The notes under the pieces are model-generated. The model worked only from the letters and a program-made list of their open reading frames with translations. It ran no database searches and was not told the DNA's origin. Shown here one piece after another: positions 4,259 through 7,512 of a DNA stretch of 7,512 nucleotides; the first letter of the stretch is position 1, and each line of letters starts with the position of its first letter. A program made the position numbers and the translations under genes. The stretch comes from Pirellulales bacterium (GTDB taxonomy: Bacteria; Planctomycetota; Planctomycetia; Pirellulales; Thermoguttaceae), in contig JAUWWA010000079.1 of the NCBI GenBank assembly GCA_030617125.1, forward strand, positions 1 to 7,512. Reading direction: 5' to 3'.

Positions 4259-7200
4259 ATGCTTCGCAGACGCCTGTCCGCGTTAGTACCTATCTGCGTC
4301 ATCGCAGCCGGCTCTCTGTGGTTCCTGGCGGCTGTGCCGGCGGGCGATTGGCCACAATGGCGATATGACGCCTGTCGCAAGGCTACCTCGCCGGACGACC
4401 TGCCCGACAACATGCAGTTACAGTGGGCGCGGCAGCTTGCGAAGCCGCGCCCGGCCTGGCCGGCCAGCCAACCGGCATTGCGATTCGACGCGTCGTACTC
4501 GCCGGTCGCCGCCGGCAAACTGCTGCTGGTGCCCTCGATGGTCGCCGACAGCGTGACGGCTTACGATACCGACTCGGGCAAGGAGCGATGGCGGTTCTAC
4601 AGCGATGGCCCGGTGCGACTGGCGCCGATCGCCACCGACGGTCTGGTATACTTCGTCTCGGACGACGGGTATCTCTACTGCGTCACCGGCGCCGACGGCA
4701 GCCTGGTGTGGCGAACGCGCGGCGGGCCGTCCGACCGCAAGGTATTGGGCAACGAGCGGCTGATCTCGACCTGGCCGGCCCGTGGCGGCCCCCTCTTGCA
4801 TGAGGGAATCATCTACTTCACGGCCGGAATCTGGCCGTTCATGGGCATCTTCGTCCACGCGCTCGACGCCGCGACGGGGCAAGCCGTTTGGACCAACAGC
4901 GGCGACGGTTCGAGGTTTATGATCAATCCCCACAACAGCCCCGCTTTCGGCGGCTTCGTCCCGCGAGGGCACCTGGCGGTCACTGAAAAAGGGCTTCTGG
5001 CGCCGGGTGGTCGCACGCCGCCGGCAATCTACGACCTCCGCAACGGTGGAATCCTGCACTTCACTTGGCCCTCGCAGGGTGGTCGCAGCTCGCACGGCGC
5101 GGCGCCTATCACGGCCGGATCGCGGACCTACACACCCGCCGACGACGTAGTCACCGCAACTGAACAAGGAGAGCCCGTCTGGCAAGGCGACTTTGAGGGC
5201 AGGCCGTGGACGATGCTGGCGGCCGACCAAAAGCTATTCGTGGTCACCACCGGCGGGCGGATCTATTGCTTCGGCGCCGGGAAAGGCAAGCTGAAAACAT
5301 ACGGCGATATGACACCCGCGGCGCCGAAACCCGCCAAGCACGCCCCGCCGGCTGGCTCCGATCCGTGGCGGCGGCGGGCCGAAGCCGTGCTGTGCGAGAC
5401 CGGCAAACGCGACGGCTACTGCGTAGTGTTCGGCCTCGATACCGGGCGATTGGCGGAAGAGTTAGTCCGCGCGTCGAAGTTACGAGTGATCGTCGTCGAC
5501 CCAAGCGCTGCGAAGATCAACGCGTTTCGCCGCCGCATGGACGACGCGGGATTGTACGGCGCGCGGATTTCCGCCCACGTGGGCGATCCGACCACGTACC
5601 CCTTGCCGCCGTACCTGGCCGAACTCATCGTCTCGGAAAACCTCCGCGCCGCCGGAGTGGACCACGATGTGCCGCTGGTCAAGGCCGTGTTCCGCGCGCT
5701 GCGCCCCTATGGTGGAACGGCGTGCTTACACCTCGACGAGGAGAAACTTAAGAAGTTGGTCAAGGCGGCGGCGTGCGCCGGCGCCGAAGTGAAGCCCAGC
5801 GGCCGTGACGGGGCACTGCTGGTCCGCGCCGGCGCGCTGCCGGGCGCCGCCGATTGGACACACCAGTACGCCGACGCCGCAAACAGCGTGGTTTCGCAAG
5901 ACGAACTGGTCAAAGCGCCGCTGGGACTGCTCTGGTTCGGCGGCCCGCCGAACGATGAAGTCCTCCCGCGCCACGGCCACGGGCCCTCGCCGCAAGTCGC
6001 CGCCGGACGGTTGTTCATCGAAGGCCGCGACATGCTCCGCGCGCTGGATATTTATACCGGGCGGATCTTGTGGGAGAGAGAATTCAAGGACCTCGGCAAC
6101 TTCTACGATAACACGGGTCACCAGCCGGGCGCCAACCTTATCGGCAGCAACTACGTCTCGCTGTCGGATAGCGTCTACCTTGCCCGCGACGAGAATATCC
6201 TGCGGCTCGACGCTGCCACGGGCGAGACACTGGAGAAGTTCACGCTGCCGACGACCGAAGGGCAGGCCGCGACGAGCGTCGGCTACATCGGCGTCTGGAA
6301 GGACTTCCTGGTTACCGGAAGGTCGAAGCAGCACGCTGCGGCCAGCAAGAAGCTTGTCGCCATGGACCGCAAAAACGGCAAGGTCCTGTGGCAGCACAAG
6401 GCGAAGTACAGTTTTCGACACAATAATGTTGCCATCGGCGCCGGAAAGGTCTTTTGTATCGACGCCCTGTCGCGGCACGAGTTGGATCGCCTGCGGCGCC
6501 GCGGCGAGAATCCCAGCGAGCAGCCCGACTACGCGCCGCGGTTGTTGGCGCTGGACGTGCGCAGCGGCAAAGAAATCTGGAGCACCGGCGAAGACATCTT
6601 CGGCACGTTTCTGAATTACTCGATCGAGCACGACGTTCTCCTGCAGGCCGGCAGTGCCGCCCGCGACCGATCCAGCGATGAGTCGCGGCTTGGCATGGTC
6701 GCCTACCGGGGCAAAGACGGCCAGGTAGTCTGGAAGGACCTCAAGCTCAAACACTCCGGGCCGTGCATGCTCCACGGCGATACGATCATCGCACAGGGTC
6801 CCGCATTCTCGCTGCTTGACGGCAAGCCGACGTCGCGCGAGCACCCGCTCACCGGCGAGCCGGTTCCGTGGTCCTTCGCTCGCAACTACGGCTGCAACAC
6901 GGCCGTTGCCGGCCGGCGCCTGATCCTGGTCCGCTCGGCGGCGGCGGGGTATTTCGACCTCGCCCGCGACGGCGGCACCGGGAACCTCGGCGGCTTCAAG
7001 TCGGGATGCACTTCTAATCTGATCGCTGCCGGAGGGCTGCTCACCGCGCCGGAGTACACGCGCACCTGCACCTGCAACTACCAGAACCAGACCTCGCTGG
7101 CGTTGATCCACGACCCCGAGGTGGAGACGTGGACGTTCAACGTGCTGGAGTGGGACGGAAAGCCCGTTCGTCGCGTGGGGATTAACTTCGCCGCACCCGG

Positions 7201-7512
7201 CGACCGTCGGGCGGACGACGGCATACTTTGGCTGGACTGTCCCAGTCGTGGTGGTCCGTCGCCGGACATTCCCGTGACGTTCGACCCGCCGCAACCTGAC
7301 TTGTACCGCGCACACGCCTCGTCGATCGCCGTCGACACCACCGAGGGAGGACTCAACTGGGTGGCCGCCTCGGGAGCCGCGGATGTCAAGTCCGTAACGC
7401 TGACCCTCTCGAAGCAAGAGGGCCTGAAGCCGCGCAATTATACCGTCCGGTTGCACTTCGCCCCACTGATCGCCGGTTCGAACCACACGACTTTCAACGT
7501 CTCCCTGCAAGA
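4259..7512 (+). CDS. exported PQQ-like beta-propeller protein with inserted methyltransferase-like and malectin-like domains (3' end outside window)
   Basis: At least 1084 residues, still open at the right edge. The ATG at 4259 gives a signal peptide (RRR at 3-5, hydrophobic core about 9-25, cleavage likely after A28). An in-frame GTG at 4238 would add seven residues; neither start has a clear Shine-Dalgarno, and the frame closes at 4184. From D30 comes WPQWRYD, then PQQ-like blades with the D-x-x-T/S-G...W docking pattern: D103-W111, D146-W151 and D203-W211. A Pro/Ala linker (351-366) leads to a Rossmann SAM-methyltransferase-like domain (about 370-530), with G392-x-x-x-G396, acidic D414 after the second strand, GDP at 442-444 and SEN at 459-461. 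A second blade set follows (D597-W605, D651, D703-W711, D766-W774, W825), then a Cys motif (C879, C917, C937, C939) and a malectin-like region (about 955 onward, with YTVRLHFAPL from 1061). Probably periplasmic or surface-located. PQQ binding and catalysis are unproven; a structural or sugar-binding role fits equally. Confidence 0.88.
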   Translation, partial: MLRRRLSALVPICVIAAGSLWFLAAVPAGDWPQWRYDACRKATSPDDLPDNMQLQWARQLAKPRPAWPASQPALRFDASYSPVAAGKLLLVPSMVADSVTAYDTDSGKERWRFYSDGPVRLAPIATDGLVYFVSDDGYLYCVTGADGSLVWRTRGGPSDRKVLGNERLISTWPARGGPLLHEGIIYFTAGIWPFMGIFVHALDAATGQAVWTNSGDGSRFMINPHNSPAFGGFVPRGHLAVTEKGLLAPGGRTPPAIYDLRNGGILHFTWPSQGGRSSHGAAPITAGSRTYTPADDVVTATEQGEPVWQGDFEGRPWTMLAADQKLFVVTTGGRIYCFGAGKGKLKTYGDMTPAAPKPAKHAPPAGSDPWRRRAEAVLCETGKRDGYCVVFGLDTGRLAEELVRASKLRVIVVDPSAAKINAFRRRMDDAGLYGARISAHVGDPTTYPLPPYLAELIVSENLRAAGVDHDVPLVKAVFRALRPYGGTACLHLDEEKLKKLVKAAACAGAEVKPSGRDGALLVRAGALPGAADWTHQYADAANSVVSQDELVKAPLGLLWFGGPPNDEVLPRHGHGPSPQVAAGRLFIEGRDMLRALDIYTGRILWEREFKDLGNFYDNTGHQPGANLIGSNYVSLSDSVYLARDENILRLDAATGETLEKFTLPTTEGQAATSVGYIGVWKDFLVTGRSKQHAAASKKLVAMDRKNGKVLWQHKAKYSFRHNNVAIGAGKVFCIDALSRHELDRLRRRGENPSEQPDYAPRLLALDVRSGKEIWSTGEDIFGTFLNYSIEHDVLLQAGSAARDRSSDESRLGMVAYRGKDGQVVWKDLKLKHSGPCMLHGDTIIAQGPAFSLLDGKPTSREHPLTGEPVPWSFARNYGCNTAVAGRRLILVRSAAAGYFDLARDGGTGNLGGFKSGCTSNLIAAGGLLTAPEYTRTCTCNYQNQTSLALIHDPEVETWTFNVLEWDGKPVRRVGINFAAPGDRRADDGILWLDCPSRGGPSPDIPVTFDPPQPDLYRAHASSIAVDTTEGGLNWVAASGAADVKSVTLTLSKQEGLKPRNYTVRLHFAPLIAGSNHTTFNVSLQ

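Noticed and set aside
5726..7510. 594-codon minus-strand frame opposite the propeller gene
   Set aside because: It is the antisense of a frame with strong PQQ-blade, methyltransferase and malectin signatures. Its own translation shows no family motifs.

Overview
The window is GC-rich bacterial DNA and most likely comes from a planctomycete, probably of the Pirellulales type. That is an inference from gene content: a secreted PQQ-type beta-propeller protein with an inserted methyltransferase-like domain and a malectin-like C-terminus, a secreted metzincin with a long C-terminal region, and a Uma2/DUF820 gene. No rRNA or other decisive taxonomic marker is present. I saw no tRNA, rRNA, CRISPR array, IS element or prophage gene.

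Layout. (1) 1-317, plus strand: the last 104 codons of phosphoglycerate kinase (pgk), cut by the left edge. (2) 318-456: a short convergent intergenic gap with a likely intrinsic terminator for the minus-strand gene. (3) 457-2304, minus: a secreted HExxHxxGxxH metallopeptidase. Its start overlaps the end of (4), 2270-2869, minus: a Uma2-family (DUF820) PD-(D/E)xK-fold protein. These two look like a translationally coupled pair. (5) 2870-3000: a gap with two copies of a perfect palindrome on either side of a TATAAA box. (6) 3001-3639, minus: a complete NarL/FixJ-type response regulator with no histidine kinase in view. (7) 3640-4258: 619 bases with no convincing gene but unusually many inverted repeats. 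These include a strong hairpin, an 11-base motif in two opposite-facing copies, competing G-run/C-run hairpins, and candidate divergent promoters. (8) 4259-7512, plus: a very large exported protein, still open at the right edge. It has a signal peptide, a first set of PQQ-like propeller blades, a Rossmann SAM-methyltransferase-like domain, a second set of blades, a Cys-containing motif, and a malectin-like carbohydrate-binding region.

How the parts relate. pgk is central glycolysis and ends here; the rest is accessory. The response regulator and the large exported protein are divergently transcribed from the 619-base region. Regulation of one or both by the response regulator through the repeated motif there is a testable but unproven idea. 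The metallopeptidase and the propeller protein are both predicted to act outside the cytoplasm. The most unusual item is the propeller/methyltransferase/malectin fusion, because a SAM-binding fold on an exported protein is hard to reconcile with ordinary methyl transfer.
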